From Treponema sp. (GTDB taxonomy: Bacteria; Spirochaetota; Spirochaetia; Treponematales; Breznakiellaceae): 64,000 nt of DNA. A program made the position numbers and the translations under genes. Shown one piece after another: positions 9,056 through 18,165 of the stretch. Where the stretch lies: positions 1 through 64,000 of the forward strand of contig JAIRQN010000029.1 in assembly GCA_031256445.1 (NCBI GenBank). Direction: 5' to 3'. Numbering within the stretch: the stretch's first letter is position 1; every line of letters starts with the position of its first letter. The notes under the pieces are model-generated. The model saw only the letters and a list, made by a program, of their open reading frames with translations. It did no database searches and was not told where the DNA came from.

Positions 9056-10011
9056 ATTTTCTGCTCAGAAGAATATTAACCGCGCTTATAACAATGTTTC
9101 TTGTTTCTGTTTTCTGTTTTCTTGTTTTCAGCGTAATCCGCGGAGACCCGGCAAGTTTTTTGGCGGGCATTGACGCGGACTCCGGGCAGATTGAAGCGTT
9201 ACGCGAAGATTTAGGCCTTAATAAAAGCGTTTTTGCGCGTTACTTTGACTGGCTATCCCGCATACTCAGAGGCGACAGCGGAAACTCGCTCTTTTTCCGC
9301 GGCGAGGCAATCCAGGCAATGATAACGCAGCGGCTTCCTGTCAGCTTTACTCTTGCTCTTCTCAGCCTTCTTCTGATTCTTTTAATTTCCGCGCCTGTAT
9401 CACTGCTGACAGTAAAACGGGAAGGAAATTATACCGACAGAATAATCAATATTCTGACTGCCGCAGGAATCAGCTCACCGGGGTTCTTCCTTGGACTGTT
9501 ATTTGTTTTTTTCTTCGGTTTTATATTAAAAATTTTTATACCCGGCAGGTACATTGACTACAATGAAAATTTTTTCGGGTTTTTGGGCTGTATGTTTTTT
9601 CCGGCGCTTTCAATCGCAATTCCCAATGCCGCGATAATGATAAAATTTTTAAGAGGCTCGCTTTTTCATGAACTGCAAAGCGATTACGTCCGCACGGCAA
9701 GAAGCAAAGGAGCGTCGCGCCTTTATATAATGAGAGTCCATGTTCTTAAAAACGCCTGCGTCCCCGCGATAACGGTTTTCGGCATGATCATCGCCGAAGT
9801 CTTCGCGGGCAGCATTGTCATTGAACAGGTTTTTTCAATTCCTGGAATCGGCAGGCTATTAATCGCATCGATCAGTTCAAGAGATTATCCTTTAATTCAG
9901 GCGTTAATGGTTTATATCGCCTTCATGGTTGTAACGGCAAATACGCTTGCGGATATCGCGATTATGATCATTGACCCGCGAATAAGGCCGGGACACAGGA
10001 TTAAACAATGA
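9052..10011 (+). CDS. ABC importer permease, DppB/OppB type
   Basis: A 319-residue inner-membrane permease. It has a conserved N-terminal helix (LLRRILTALITMFLVSVFCFLVF) and about six membrane segments, with the short loop SDYVRTARSKGASRLYIMRVHVLKNA, which is the EAA coupling loop that contacts the ATPases. The start is TTG at 9052, overlapping the TGA of the binding-protein gene (TTGA). It pairs with the next gene as the heterodimeric translocation pore. Confidence 0.93.
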   Translation: MNFLLRRILTALITMFLVSVFCFLVFSVIRGDPASFLAGIDADSGQIEALREDLGLNKSVFARYFDWLSRILRGDSGNSLFFRGEAIQAMITQRLPVSFTLALLSLLLILLISAPVSLLTVKREGNYTDRIINILTAAGISSPGFFLGLLFVFFFGFILKIFIPGRYIDYNENFFGFLGCMFFPALSIAIPNAAIMIKFLRGSLFHELQSDYVRTARSKGASRLYIMRVHVLKNACVPAITVFGMIIAEVFAGSIVIEQVFSIPGIGRLLIASISSRDYPLIQALMVYIAFMVVTANTLADIAIMIIDPRIRPGHRIKQ

Positions 10012-10823
10012 AGTCAGGCTTTGAACTGAAATGCGGCGCCTCGGCGGGAATTATTATAGCATTAATGTCTGTAATAAGCGTTTTCTGGACTCCGTTTGAT
10101 TATAACGAAATGGATTATAACAACCGCCTGTCGCCGCCTGATAGCAGGCATATTCTTGGCACTGACAATTTCGGAAGGGACGTATTTTCCAGGATAATGG
10201 CGGGAGGAAGAAATTCTATCATTCTTGCCGTATGCACTGTCGCATGCGCCGCGGCAGCCGGGTGCGTTCTTGGGCTTTTCGCGGGTTTTATCGGGGGAAT
10301 TGCGGGAGAGGCGGTAATGAGGATAATCGACACGTTAAGTTCTTTTCCCGGAATTGTTCTTGCCCTTTTGCTTGTCGCTGTAATGGATAACAGCCAATTT
10401 TCGCTTTTTACCGCGCTTTTTATTCTTTTTATACCAAGCTACACCCGCGTTATGCGCACAGGCGCCATGCAGTACAGAGCGTCTGTTTTTATCCAGGCCG
10501 AGCGCGCGCTGGGCGCCGGATTTTTTCGCATAACATTTGTTCATATACTGCCCAATCTGGCGCCTTCCCTGCTTTCCGCCTCGGTGCTTGGGCTGTCAAA
10601 CGCCATCCTTGCCGAAGCGGCGATGAGTTACCTTGGAATGGGCATTCAGCCTCCCGAACCTTCATGGGGAAGGATGTTAAATGAATCACAGGCATGGTTT
10701 TTTAACGCTCCGTGGTGCGCGCTTTCTCCGGGTATTTTTATCATGCTGACAGTAATCGCGTTTCATCTGCTTGGAGAAGGAATAAGACGGGGATTTGGAG
10801 GGCGGCGTGGCTTGCTTGCTTGA
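10008..10823 (+). CDS. ABC importer permease, DppC/OppC type
   Basis: A 271-residue permease. The HILGTDNFGRDVFSRIM segment near residue 50 is the OppC-family N-terminal signature. It is followed by membrane helices and an EAA-type loop (IQAERALGAGFFRITFVHILPNLAP). It overlaps the previous stop by ATGA (10008-10011). It forms the second half of the transmembrane channel. Confidence 0.93.
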   Translation: MKSGFELKCGASAGIIIALMSVISVFWTPFDYNEMDYNNRLSPPDSRHILGTDNFGRDVFSRIMAGGRNSIILAVCTVACAAAAGCVLGLFAGFIGGIAGEAVMRIIDTLSSFPGIVLALLLVAVMDNSQFSLFTALFILFIPSYTRVMRTGAMQYRASVFIQAERALGAGFFRITFVHILPNLAPSLLSASVLGLSNAILAEAAMSYLGMGIQPPEPSWGRMLNESQAWFFNAPWCALSPGIFIMLTVIAFHLLGEGIRRGFGGRRGLLA

Positions 10824-11781
10824 AGTAAACGGTCTTTCAACTGCGGCGGAAAGAAACGGAAAATATTATAAAATACTCGATAACATCAGTTTTAATATTG
10901 AGGAAGGCGAAGCGCTTGGGCTTGCGGGGGAATCAGGGTGCGGAAAGAGCATGACTGCACTGTCAATTGTCAATCTTCTGCCTGCGGCAGTGAAAAGTCA
11001 AAGCGGCGAAATTATTTACAGGGGACGGAATTTAATTCCTCTTACAGAAAAAGAAATGCGCCCTGTAAGGAGAAAGGAGATTTCCGTAGTTTTCCAGGAA
11101 GCAAGGCAGTCGCTCAACCCGCTAATGAGAATTGGAAAACAGATTACAGAAACGCTGATACTCTGCGGCCAAAAAAAAAGCAGACAGGAAATGAAAAGCA
11201 GGGTTCTCAATGCGCTTGAGCTTTTTGGTTTTGACAATCCGCAAAAAACCTACGACTCGTATCCGCATCAGCTGTCAGGCGGAATGTGCCAGCGCGTAAT
11301 GACAATTATCGCCGCGATTGGCAATCCCCGCCTTTTGCTGGCTGACGAGCCTTCCAGTTCCCTTGATGAAGAAAGCCAGAACCGCATCCTTTGCGAGCTT
11401 GCAGGCATGAACAGGAATCAAAAAACATCCATGTTGATAATATCGCACGATCTTTCGATTATAAGGAAATTCTGCACTCGTTTTCTTGTAATGTACGCAG
11501 GAAAAATAGTCGAACAGGGTCCGGCTCAATCCCTTTTTAACCCCCTTCACCCATATACAAAAGCATTAACAGATGCGATTCCCGGCAGAAACAAACGGGG
11601 AAAAAACCTGGAAAATATACCCGGTAAAGTCCCGTCAATAGAGGATAATTTAAGCGGCTGCCCTTTTGCGCCGCGCTGCCCGAAAGCGAAAAATATCTGT
11701 TTTGTAAATTTTCCGCCGAGGACAGGAACCGTCCATACAGTTCATTGTTTTTTGCATGAAAGAGAGGTTAACAATGAATGA
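10807..11781 (+). CDS. ABC importer ATPase, DppD/OppD type
   Basis: An ABC ATPase of about 324 residues. It shows Walker A GESGCGKSM, a Q-loop VVFQEA, signature LSGGM and Walker B LLLADEPSSSLDEE, then the C-terminal oligopeptide-transporter extension (LHPYTKALTDAIP and the Cys-rich GCPFAPRCPKAKNICF). I choose the GTG at 10807 because GGAGGG (10797-10802) lies at a good distance; a TTG at 10795 would also fit. It overlaps the end of the permease gene. It energises import together with the next ATPase. Confidence 0.92.
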   Translation: MACLLEVNGLSTAAERNGKYYKILDNISFNIEEGEALGLAGESGCGKSMTALSIVNLLPAAVKSQSGEIIYRGRNLIPLTEKEMRPVRRKEISVVFQEARQSLNPLMRIGKQITETLILCGQKKSRQEMKSRVLNALELFGFDNPQKTYDSYPHQLSGGMCQRVMTIIAAIGNPRLLLADEPSSSLDEESQNRILCELAGMNRNQKTSMLIISHDLSIIRKFCTRFLVMYAGKIVEQGPAQSLFNPLHPYTKALTDAIPGRNKRGKNLENIPGKVPSIEDNLSGCPFAPRCPKAKNICFVNFPPRTGTVHTVHCFLHEREVNNE

Positions 11782-12514
11782 AAATATTGATCTGTTGTCT
11801 GTACAGAACGTATCCAATATATACACAGACCGCAGGTACGGGCTTTTCGGAAGAAAAGAACTGAAACCTGTTTTAAAAAATATTAATCTGAAAATAAAAA
11901 ACGGCGAAATTTTCGGCTTGACAGGCAAATCAGGATGCGGAAAAACCACACTCGCCCGCTGCATTCTTGGCCTGACAGATTACGACGGTGAGATTTATCT
12001 TAACGGACAACTGCAGTCCAGCCATTACAGGAGCGGCACAGCAAAACAAAGAGCGGAAAAAATTCAAATTGTGTTTCAGGAACCGGGCGCGTCATTAAAC
12101 CCGGTAAAAAAAATCGGCTGGTTAATGGAAGAACCGCTTGTTATTCACAAAAAACTATCTCCCGCGCAGAGGACCCTGATAACGGACGACATACTTCTGC
12201 GCGTCGGCCTTGACAGATCATACAAAACCCGCGGCGTTCATGAACTTTCCGGCGGGCAAAAACAGCGAGTCTGCATCGGACGCGCCCTGATTTTAAAACC
12301 GCAGCTTTTAATCGCTGACGAAGCGATCAGCGCCCTTGACGTGTCAGCCGGCGCGCAGATACTCAACCTTTTCAGCGAACTGCGCAAGTATCACGGACTG
12401 AACATCCTGTTTATTTCGCATAACAAAGACGCCGTGGAGTACCTATGCGACAGGGCCGCGGTAATGGAACAGGGAAGGATCGTTAATGCTTTAGACTTAA
12501 ACGGTGAAGATTAA
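11774..12514 (+). CDS. ABC importer ATPase, DppF/OppF type
   Basis: A 246-residue ABC ATPase with Walker A GKSGCGKTT, signature LSGGQKQR and Walker B LLIADEAISALD. It ends soon after the H-loop (LFISHNKDA) and lacks the Cys-rich oligopeptide-transporter tail that its partner has, so it is a short version of the family. The ATG at 11774 has GAGAGG upstream and overlaps the preceding stop; an ATG at 11756 is less likely. It is the last gene of the importer operon and faces a convergent gene. Confidence 0.9.
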   Translation: MNENIDLLSVQNVSNIYTDRRYGLFGRKELKPVLKNINLKIKNGEIFGLTGKSGCGKTTLARCILGLTDYDGEIYLNGQLQSSHYRSGTAKQRAEKIQIVFQEPGASLNPVKKIGWLMEEPLVIHKKLSPAQRTLITDDILLRVGLDRSYKTRGVHELSGGQKQRVCIGRALILKPQLLIADEAISALDVSAGAQILNLFSELRKYHGLNILFISHNKDAVEYLCDRAAVMEQGRIVNALDLNGED

Positions 12515-12553
12515 AACAAGAAAAAACAAAAATTAATAATTACTTGCCGCTAA

Positions 12554-13021
12554 TTATCCTGAGTAACTTTCCAGAAGTTCAATAATGCATTTAAGGTCCT
12601 TTACCGTGTCCAGATACGCGTACTCCCCGCTTGCGTCCCCGTATTTTCCCTGCTGAACGCATTTTATCCCGTCTTTCCCGCAGGCTTCCAGTATCTTTTC
12701 CATGCCGTTAACGCTGAACGCTATATGGTGAATCCCCTCGCCTTTCCTGTCAAGAAAATCCTGCCATGTGCTTTTTTCGCCGTTAGGCTCAATCAGCTCA
12801 AGCTGCATATTATTCCCGGCTTCAAAAAACGCCATTTTACATTTTGTTTTGGGAGCGCCTTTTCCTTTGTACCTTGTCTGGGTTACTTTGTAATCTCCGG
12901 ATTCAACAGTAGCTGGCACATCCACGCCGAAAAAAGCGGCCCATTTCTTTTTTGTTTTTTCCACATCCTTTACAATTAAACCAACCTGAATGACCGCGTT
13001 TGTTTTTATTAATCCTGACAT
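12554..13021 (-). CDS. VOC-superfamily (glyoxalase-like) protein
   Basis: A 155-residue protein with two beta-alpha-beta-beta-beta halves of the vicinal-oxygen-chelate fold. The first begins AVIQVGLIVKDVEKTKKKWA, and the second includes IHHIAFSVNGMEKILEACG. A metal-type Gln/His/Glu set is suggested by MQLELIEP and GIHHIAF. The pattern is nearest to methylmalonyl-CoA epimerase and glyoxalase-like proteins, but the substrate is unknown. The start is supported by the Shine-Dalgarno AGGAG. It is probably the last gene of the TPR-ACT-DUF711 cluster, 43 bp after the DUF711 gene. Confidence 0.85.
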   Translation of the reverse strand: MSGLIKTNAVIQVGLIVKDVEKTKKKWAAFFGVDVPATVESGDYKVTQTRYKGKGAPKTKCKMAFFEAGNNMQLELIEPNGEKSTWQDFLDRKGEGIHHIAFSVNGMEKILEACGKDGIKCVQQGKYGDASGEYAYLDTVKDLKCIIELLESYSG

Positions 13022-13064
13022 GATAAACTCCTGATAAAGATTTGTGATATAATAAATAATAAAA

Positions 13065-14426
13065 CTAATTTCTGAAACTGTGAATAGGAGCTGGTATTCT
13101 TCCGCCCCGGTTTATAAAGGCGTCGCTTTTCGCGGCGTTAACCGCCATTATGGGAGAGCCGCCCAAAAGTCCGCCGAACTGCGCCCAATCGCCGGCTTTT
13201 TTTCCTGGAACGGGAATTACGCGCACCGCGGTGGTTTTGTTGTTTACCATGCCAATCGCCATCTCATCGGCGATAATCGCCGCGATTGTCGCCGCAGACG
13301 TATCTCCGGGAAGGGGAATCATGTCCAGTCCGACAGAACAGACGCATGTCATCGCTTCCAGTTTATCAAAGGTGATGGAGCCTCTCTTTACCGCTTCCAC
13401 CATGCCCTCGTCTTCCGAAACCGGAATAAATGCGCCGGAAAAGCCGCCGACATGCGTAGAGGCCATTATGCCGCCTTTTTTTACCATATCTGTCAGCAGG
13501 GCAAGCGCCGCTGTTGTCCCGTGCGTACCGGCGGCTTCAAGACCCATTTCTTCAAGAATACGCGCCACAGAATCGCCGACTGCCGGAGTCGGCGCGAGGG
13601 ATAGATCCAGTATGCCGAATGGCACACCGATGCGCCTGGCCGCTTCCATGCCGACAAGCTGCCCCATGCGGGTAATCTTGAAAGCTGTCTTTTTAATGGC
13701 GTCAGAGAGCGCGTCAAAATTTTCACCCCGGCAGTTTTCCAGCGCGGCTTTTATTACGCCGGGACCCGAAACGCCCACATTGAGCGCGCTTTCCGCTTCC
13801 GAGGGCCCGTGGAACGCGCCCGCCATAAACGGATTGTCCTCCGGCGCGTTGCAGAACACAACCAGTTTCGCGCAGCCAATACCGTCCCGCGCAGATGTCG
13901 CTTCCGCGGTTTTTTTGATTATTCTTCCCATAAGGGCGACCGCGTCCATGTTAATCCCGCTCTTTGTAGCCGCGACATTAACGGAAGCGCATACCCTCTC
14001 TGTGCGCGAAAGGGCGTCCGGCAAAGACATAATCAGTTTTTCATCGCCGCCTGACATCCCCTTTTGGACAAGCGCGGAAAATCCGCCGATAAAATCAACT
14101 CCAAGTTCCCTGGCGCAGTCATCAAGCGTCTGGGCGAAGAGCGTGTAATCATCCTCGCCGCAGGAAGAAGCCACAATAGCGACAGGAGTAACAGAAATTC
14201 TTTTATTAATGATCGGAATGCCGTATTCGGTTTCAATGTCACAGCCTGTTTTTACAAGAGGACCGGCTACACGCAGCAGTTTTTCCCTTATTTTTCTGCG
14301 CGAGGCCTCTCCTGTCTCTCCCGCGCAATCCAGAAGGGAGATACCAAGCGTAATGGCGCGGATATCCAGTTTGTAGCGCAAAAACATATCAACGGTTTCT
14401 TTTATCTCAAACGGCGTAAACAGCAT
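13065..14426 (-). CDS. DUF711 / UPF0210 family protein
   Basis: A 453-residue protein of the UPF0210 (DUF711, sometimes labelled PFL family) group. It is recognised from the N-terminal [22 protein letters not shown]-like start and the glycine-rich blocks ([44 protein letters not shown]). The family is fold-related to anaerobic ribonucleotide reductase/pyruvate formate-lyase barrels, but no activity is established. It is almost always next to a small ACT-domain gene, as here (three-base gap), so the two proteins probably work together. Length is normal. Confidence 0.92.
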   Translation of the reverse strand: MLFTPFEIKETVDMFLRYKLDIRAITLGISLLDCAGETGEASRRKIREKLLRVAGPLVKTGCDIETEYGIPIINKRISVTPVAIVASSCGEDDYTLFAQTLDDCARELGVDFIGGFSALVQKGMSGGDEKLIMSLPDALSRTERVCASVNVAATKSGINMDAVALMGRIIKKTAEATSARDGIGCAKLVVFCNAPEDNPFMAGAFHGPSEAESALNVGVSGPGVIKAALENCRGENFDALSDAIKKTAFKITRMGQLVGMEAARRIGVPFGILDLSLAPTPAVGDSVARILEEMGLEAAGTHGTTAALALLTDMVKKGGIMASTHVGGFSGAFIPVSEDEGMVEAVKRGSITFDKLEAMTCVCSVGLDMIPLPGDTSAATIAAIIADEMAIGMVNNKTTAVRVIPVPGKKAGDWAQFGGLLGGSPIMAVNAAKSDAFINRGGRIPAPIHSFRN

Positions 14427-14429
14427 ATA

Positions 14430-14699
14430 TTATATCCGGTGCATGGCGGAAAATACCTTTTCATGCATCAGACTGATGCTTACTCCCAATGTTTCACCAA
14501 GCGCCGCAAGTTCGCCCTTTACCTCTTCCAGAGGTTTTGAACACAGTGAAAGATTCACCATCATCATCATTACAAAATTTCTGCTTAAAACAGTCTGTGA
14601 AATATCTTCGATATTGATATCACGATCCGCGAGAAACGCCGAGACCTTCGCGATTATTCCTACTTTATCGCCGCCTACTACGGTAATTATCGCGTTCAT
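14430..14699 (-). CDS. ACT domain protein (UPF0237)
   Basis: An 89-residue stand-alone ACT domain beginning AIITVVGGDKVGIIAKVSAF, the usual amino-acid-sensing beta-alpha-beta start, with VMMMMVNLSL as the second conserved strand. It overlaps the stop of the upstream TPR gene by ATGA (14696-14699) and lies just before its standard partner DUF711. A regulatory ligand-binding role for the partner is inferred from this pairing. Confidence 0.93.
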   Translation of the reverse strand: MNAIITVVGGDKVGIIAKVSAFLADRDINIEDISQTVLSRNFVMMMMVNLSLCSKPLEEVKGELAALGETLGVSISLMHEKVFSAMHRI

Positions 14700-16666
14700 A
14701 AACTCCTCAAAATCCTTTCAGCTTCTGACTTGCCTGAATAATTGGGATTACGGCTTAAAAGATCCTGCAAATACCTTTTCGCGTCTACGCTTCTTCCCAG
14801 AGTTACGCATGTCATTCCCAGTTCAAACATCGCGTCCCAGTTATCGGGCGCAAGGCGAAGAAGCGAGAGATAGGAAGTCATCGCTTTTTCAAGTTCTCCC
14901 GCTCCGGCGTAAGCGCGGGCCAGATTGAACTGCACAGTCGGATCATTATGCCTTGCAGCCAACGCGCGCTCATAATGAACAATACTGTAAGACCAGTTTT
15001 CCTGTTTCGCGTAAACCGCGCCAAGATTGTTGTTCACCTCAAAATTGGAAGGCTCAACCGCGTACGCCTCGTTAAGATAATATATAGCTTCATTGAAATT
15101 ATTGTTTGAAAGATAAATTGTGCCAAGATTTATCCTTGGACGCAGATATCTGGCGTCAATGGAAGCGGCGGTTTTGTACGCCGAAATTGCCTGATCAACG
15201 CCGCCTGACGCCTCGCAGACAAGTCCAAGGGTGTACATATAAACCGCATTGGTCGGACTGCTGTCAACCGCGCTTTTCGCGAAGGCAATGGCTTCCGTAT
15301 GCTTTTTCAGTTCCATTTTTACGACTGCCATGTTGTAATTGGTCTGAGGATTCGCGGGATCAATCTGAACCGCCCTTGCAAAGAAATTTTCAGCTTCCTT
15401 AAAATTTCCGGCATAGCTGTGAACCGCTCCTATTTCGCATAACGTATTGTAATCATTGGGATTGAGCTGCAATACTCTGGTAAAGGCGCTGAGCGCTCCT
15501 TTGGCGTCACCCTTTGCCGCAAGAAGCCTTCCAATTTCACGGTGCGCGACTACATAATCGTCTTTAACAGCCGTAGCCTGCCTGTATGCCGCCAGAGCGT
15601 CATCGGGACGGTTCATCAGGCGCAATGTACCGCCGAGATTGTACCATGCCGGTTCAAAATTGGGATTTATTTTTACAGCGTTCTGGAACGAATCGCGCGC
15701 TTCCTGATATCTTCTTGCGACAAACAATGAACGGCCAAGATCGTGGGCGTAAATGAAATTATTGGGATCAAGACGCGCGGCTTCGCGAAAAGCGGTTATC
15801 GCCCTGTCGTTCTGATTTGAATCGCGGGCTATTTTTCCAAGAGTATAATGCGGCAGGGCCTGTGAAGGGTCCTTCTGTATGGCGTCATTTGCAAGAGCCA
15901 GCGCCTTGGAAGAAGCCTCTTTTGCGCCCGCTGTATTGGGGTTGCGCGAACTGTAATCGTAGTACGCTTCGGCCATGTCCGCGAGCTTTTGCGACTCGTA
16001 ACGGTCTTCCCCGGCGGGGATTTCCTTTCGCGCCTCGGCGAAAATTCTATCCGCCGCTTCAAGATCATTCGCGGCCAGCCTGGCTTTTCCGTCCGCGATC
16101 ATATCGTTTACCTTGCGCATCTTTTCCTGCAGTTCGCGTGACGCTTTGGCCAGTTCATCATCCTGCGCCTTTTTACGGGCAGCTTCCGCATCTGCGGCGG
16201 CTTTTGCCCGCGCGGCTTCTTCGTCTGCGGCGGTTCTTGTTTCTTCTGTCATCCTGCGCTGATTGGAGGAAGCGATATCGCGGCGCTGTTCTTCAAGCAG
16301 CCGGCGCTGCGCTTCCATAAGCGCATCGGCTTCGCTCCTGCGATCCCGCCTTAGTATCTGCTGCTGCATTTCCAGGGCTTCTTTATCATCGGGATTTTCA
16401 ATTAATATCCTGTCAAGAAGATCCAAAGCGCGATCGTATGCTTCGGCGTCCATATAACTTTGGGCAAGCTTTAAGGTATTTGCCCTTCTCGCGTCAGCAG
16501 TTGTATCAGCCGAAGCGTCAATCATGGTCAAATCTGATTCGGAATTTTTAATTCCTTCATCAGAGTTCTTTCCCCCGAAAATGAAAAAAATTATCACTCC
16601 AGCGGCAATCAGCACAGCCAGCCCTGCTCCTGAAGTAATAATTATTTTTTTTTGCTTTTCAGTCAT
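14696..16666 (-). CDS. membrane-anchored TPR-repeat protein
   Basis: A 656-residue protein. A cytoplasmic N-terminus (MTEKQKKIII) and one hydrophobic helix (residues 9-30) are followed by an acidic linker. Next comes an Ala/Glu/Arg-rich coiled coil (about residues 115-195) and then at least ten TPR units (for example ALPHYTLGKIARDSNQNDRA and FIYAHDLGRSLFVARRYQEA). It is likely an anchored scaffold facing the periplasm. The Shine-Dalgarno GGGAGG before the ATG is strong. It is separated by 36 bp from another TPR gene upstream and overlaps the ACT gene downstream. Its partner proteins are not evident. Confidence 0.88.
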   Translation of the reverse strand: MTEKQKKIIITSGAGLAVLIAAGVIIFFIFGGKNSDEGIKNSESDLTMIDASADTTADARRANTLKLAQSYMDAEAYDRALDLLDRILIENPDDKEALEMQQQILRRDRRSEADALMEAQRRLLEEQRRDIASSNQRRMTEETRTAADEEAARAKAAADAEAARKKAQDDELAKASRELQEKMRKVNDMIADGKARLAANDLEAADRIFAEARKEIPAGEDRYESQKLADMAEAYYDYSSRNPNTAGAKEASSKALALANDAIQKDPSQALPHYTLGKIARDSNQNDRAITAFREAARLDPNNFIYAHDLGRSLFVARRYQEARDSFQNAVKINPNFEPAWYNLGGTLRLMNRPDDALAAYRQATAVKDDYVVAHREIGRLLAAKGDAKGALSAFTRVLQLNPNDYNTLCEIGAVHSYAGNFKEAENFFARAVQIDPANPQTNYNMAVVKMELKKHTEAIAFAKSAVDSSPTNAVYMYTLGLVCEASGGVDQAISAYKTAASIDARYLRPRINLGTIYLSNNNFNEAIYYLNEAYAVEPSNFEVNNNLGAVYAKQENWSYSIVHYERALAARHNDPTVQFNLARAYAGAGELEKAMTSYLSLLRLAPDNWDAMFELGMTCVTLGRSVDAKRYLQDLLSRNPNYSGKSEAERILRSL

Positions 16667-16702
16667 TATCCCTCCCAGCCTGAAAAATATTTCAGTTTTT
16701 TA

Positions 16703-17398
16703 TCAGTGAAGCTCAAATTCTCCGTCATAATTTTCCACACTCTCTGCCCCCGATGATATGCCCTGGCTTGCGTCAGCCGCCGATTGAAGCGAAGCGGAAA
16801 CAGAGTCAAGAAGTTTCTTCCTTTCTTCGGCAAGTCTGCGCTCTTCTTCTTCCGCAAGCAGCCTTTTCCTTTCTTCCGCCGCGAACTCCGCGCGAATTAT
16901 CGCTACAAGCTGCTCAATCTGCCCGCGCTGGTCTGAACGGGGCTGCAGGGCAAGATACTGTTCATAATCCGTAACGGCAGTACGCAGGTTTCCGGCTTTT
17001 ATACGCGTGTTTGCCCTGCCCAAATACGCTCTGGAATAAACCGCGTCAAAACCGATGGCCTGACTGTAGAACTGCTCGGCCGATTCCATATCTCCCTTTT
17101 GAAAATAAACATTTCCCAAATTATTTGCAATATTGGCGGAATGATTTCCGGCGTTCGGCAATCCGCGCCTGTATACGGCGATAGCCTCGTCGGCCTTTTG
17201 CATCTGCTCATACGCAATTCCCAGATAAAGACAGGCGGTTATATTGGCAGGATTATCAACAAGCGCGTTTTCAAGGAAAACAACAGCTTCGCCGGGCTTA
17301 TTTTGTAAAAAAAGTTCTTCTCCCCTTGAAAAATTCGACTGCCCATGACAAAAAACCGCAAAAAACAACCCAATGCAAATAAAAACAGGTTTTTTCAA
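16703..17398 (-). CDS. exported TPR protein
   Basis: A 231-residue protein starting with TTG at 17398 (AGGGAAGG upstream). A signal peptide ends near FCHGQSN. Three to four TPR units follow (ITACLYLGIAYEQMQKADEA and SANIANNLGNVYFQKGDMES), then a charged helix rich in Arg and Glu (AEERKRLLAEEEERRLAEER) and a short acidic tail. It is probably co-transcribed with the larger TPR protein downstream and may bind it. Confidence 0.85.
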   Translation of the reverse strand: MKKPVFICIGLFFAVFCHGQSNFSRGEELFLQNKPGEAVVFLENALVDNPANITACLYLGIAYEQMQKADEAIAVYRRGLPNAGNHSANIANNLGNVYFQKGDMESAEQFYSQAIGFDAVYSRAYLGRANTRIKAGNLRTAVTDYEQYLALQPRSDQRGQIEQLVAIIRAEFAAEERKRLLAEEEERRLAEERKKLLDSVSASLQSAADASQGISSGAESVENYDGEFELH

Positions 17399-17448
17399 TA
17401 TAAATACCTTCCCTTATACATACAATATAAGTTAAAATAGAACCGTAG

Positions 17449-17472
17449 TATATGCCTTTTTTATGGCATATA
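17449..17472. promoter_or_regulatory. inverted repeat in the divergent TPR / phosphoesterase intergenic region
   Basis: TATATGCC and GGCATATA form a perfect 8-bp inverted repeat around eight T/A bases, between the divergent starts at 17398 and 17503. It could be an operator or an mRNA hairpin; TATA-like sequences overlap it. Confidence 0.35.
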
Positions 17473-17502
17473 TTATATTTATCGACAAAAAAGGCGGGAG
17501 CA

Positions 17503-18162
17503 TTGAAAATACTCTGTATTTCAGATCAAATTGATCCGCAGGTATACTCGCCGCAGATTAAGGAGCGGTTTTCTGATGTAGACCTCATTCTGAGCGCGGG
17601 GGATCTTCCCCTCAATTACCTTGATTTTATTATATCAACGCTGAACAAGCCATTGTTTTTTGTTTTTGGGAATCATCATACAAATGATTTGAAATTTTTT
17701 AAAAATATCTGGAATTACCCTTTGATTGAAGAAGAAGAAAGACATTCGTTTTACTGCGGCGCAATTCATATGGGATCAAAAGTCAGGACTGAGGGGAATT
17801 TTATACTTGCCGGTCTTGGCGGGTGCATGTGGTATAATAACGGCATCAATCAATTCACCGATTTTCAGATGTTTATAGAGGCAGTGAAACTAATCCCAAA
17901 ACTGTTATGGAACCGCGTTTTTCACGGACGCTACCTTGATGTGCTTTTAACGCACGCGCCGCCTCTGGGAATACATGACAAAAAAGACAGGTGTCATTCA
18001 GGTTTTAAAACTTATTTATGGTTTATGAAAACATTTAAACCTAAATTTTTGGTTCACGGGCATGTTCATCTTTATGATTTATGCGATGAGAGGAGCACTA
18101 AATGGGAAAGCACAGTCGTGATTAACGCTTACAGTCATTATATATTGGAATTTGGCAGTTAG
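17503..18162 (+). CDS. metallophosphoesterase (calcineurin-like), cytoplasmic
   Basis: About 219 residues starting at a TTG (17503) so that the protein begins MKILCISDQIDPQVY; GGGAG just upstream supports this, whereas an ATG at 17452 would add an unrelated leader. Phosphoesterase motifs are visible: SDQID (in place of the usual D-x-H), SAGDLP (GD), FGNHH (GNH), THAPPLGIHD and VHGHVH. The canonical first DxH is altered, so the metal site may be atypical. The substrate is unknown. First gene of a four-gene plus-strand cluster. Confidence 0.85.
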   Translation: MKILCISDQIDPQVYSPQIKERFSDVDLILSAGDLPLNYLDFIISTLNKPLFFVFGNHHTNDLKFFKNIWNYPLIEEEERHSFYCGAIHMGSKVRTEGNFILAGLGGCMWYNNGINQFTDFQMFIEAVKLIPKLLWNRVFHGRYLDVLLTHAPPLGIHDKKDRCHSGFKTYLWFMKTFKPKFLVHGHVHLYDLCDERSTKWESTVVINAYSHYILEFGS

Positions 18163-18165
18163 ATT

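Noticed and set aside
13150-14148. 332-codon plus-strand frame opposite the DUF711 gene
   Set aside because: It lies entirely antisense to a conserved gene, is Ser/Pro/Ala-rich and has no recognised motif; it is a shadow of high-GC codon usage.
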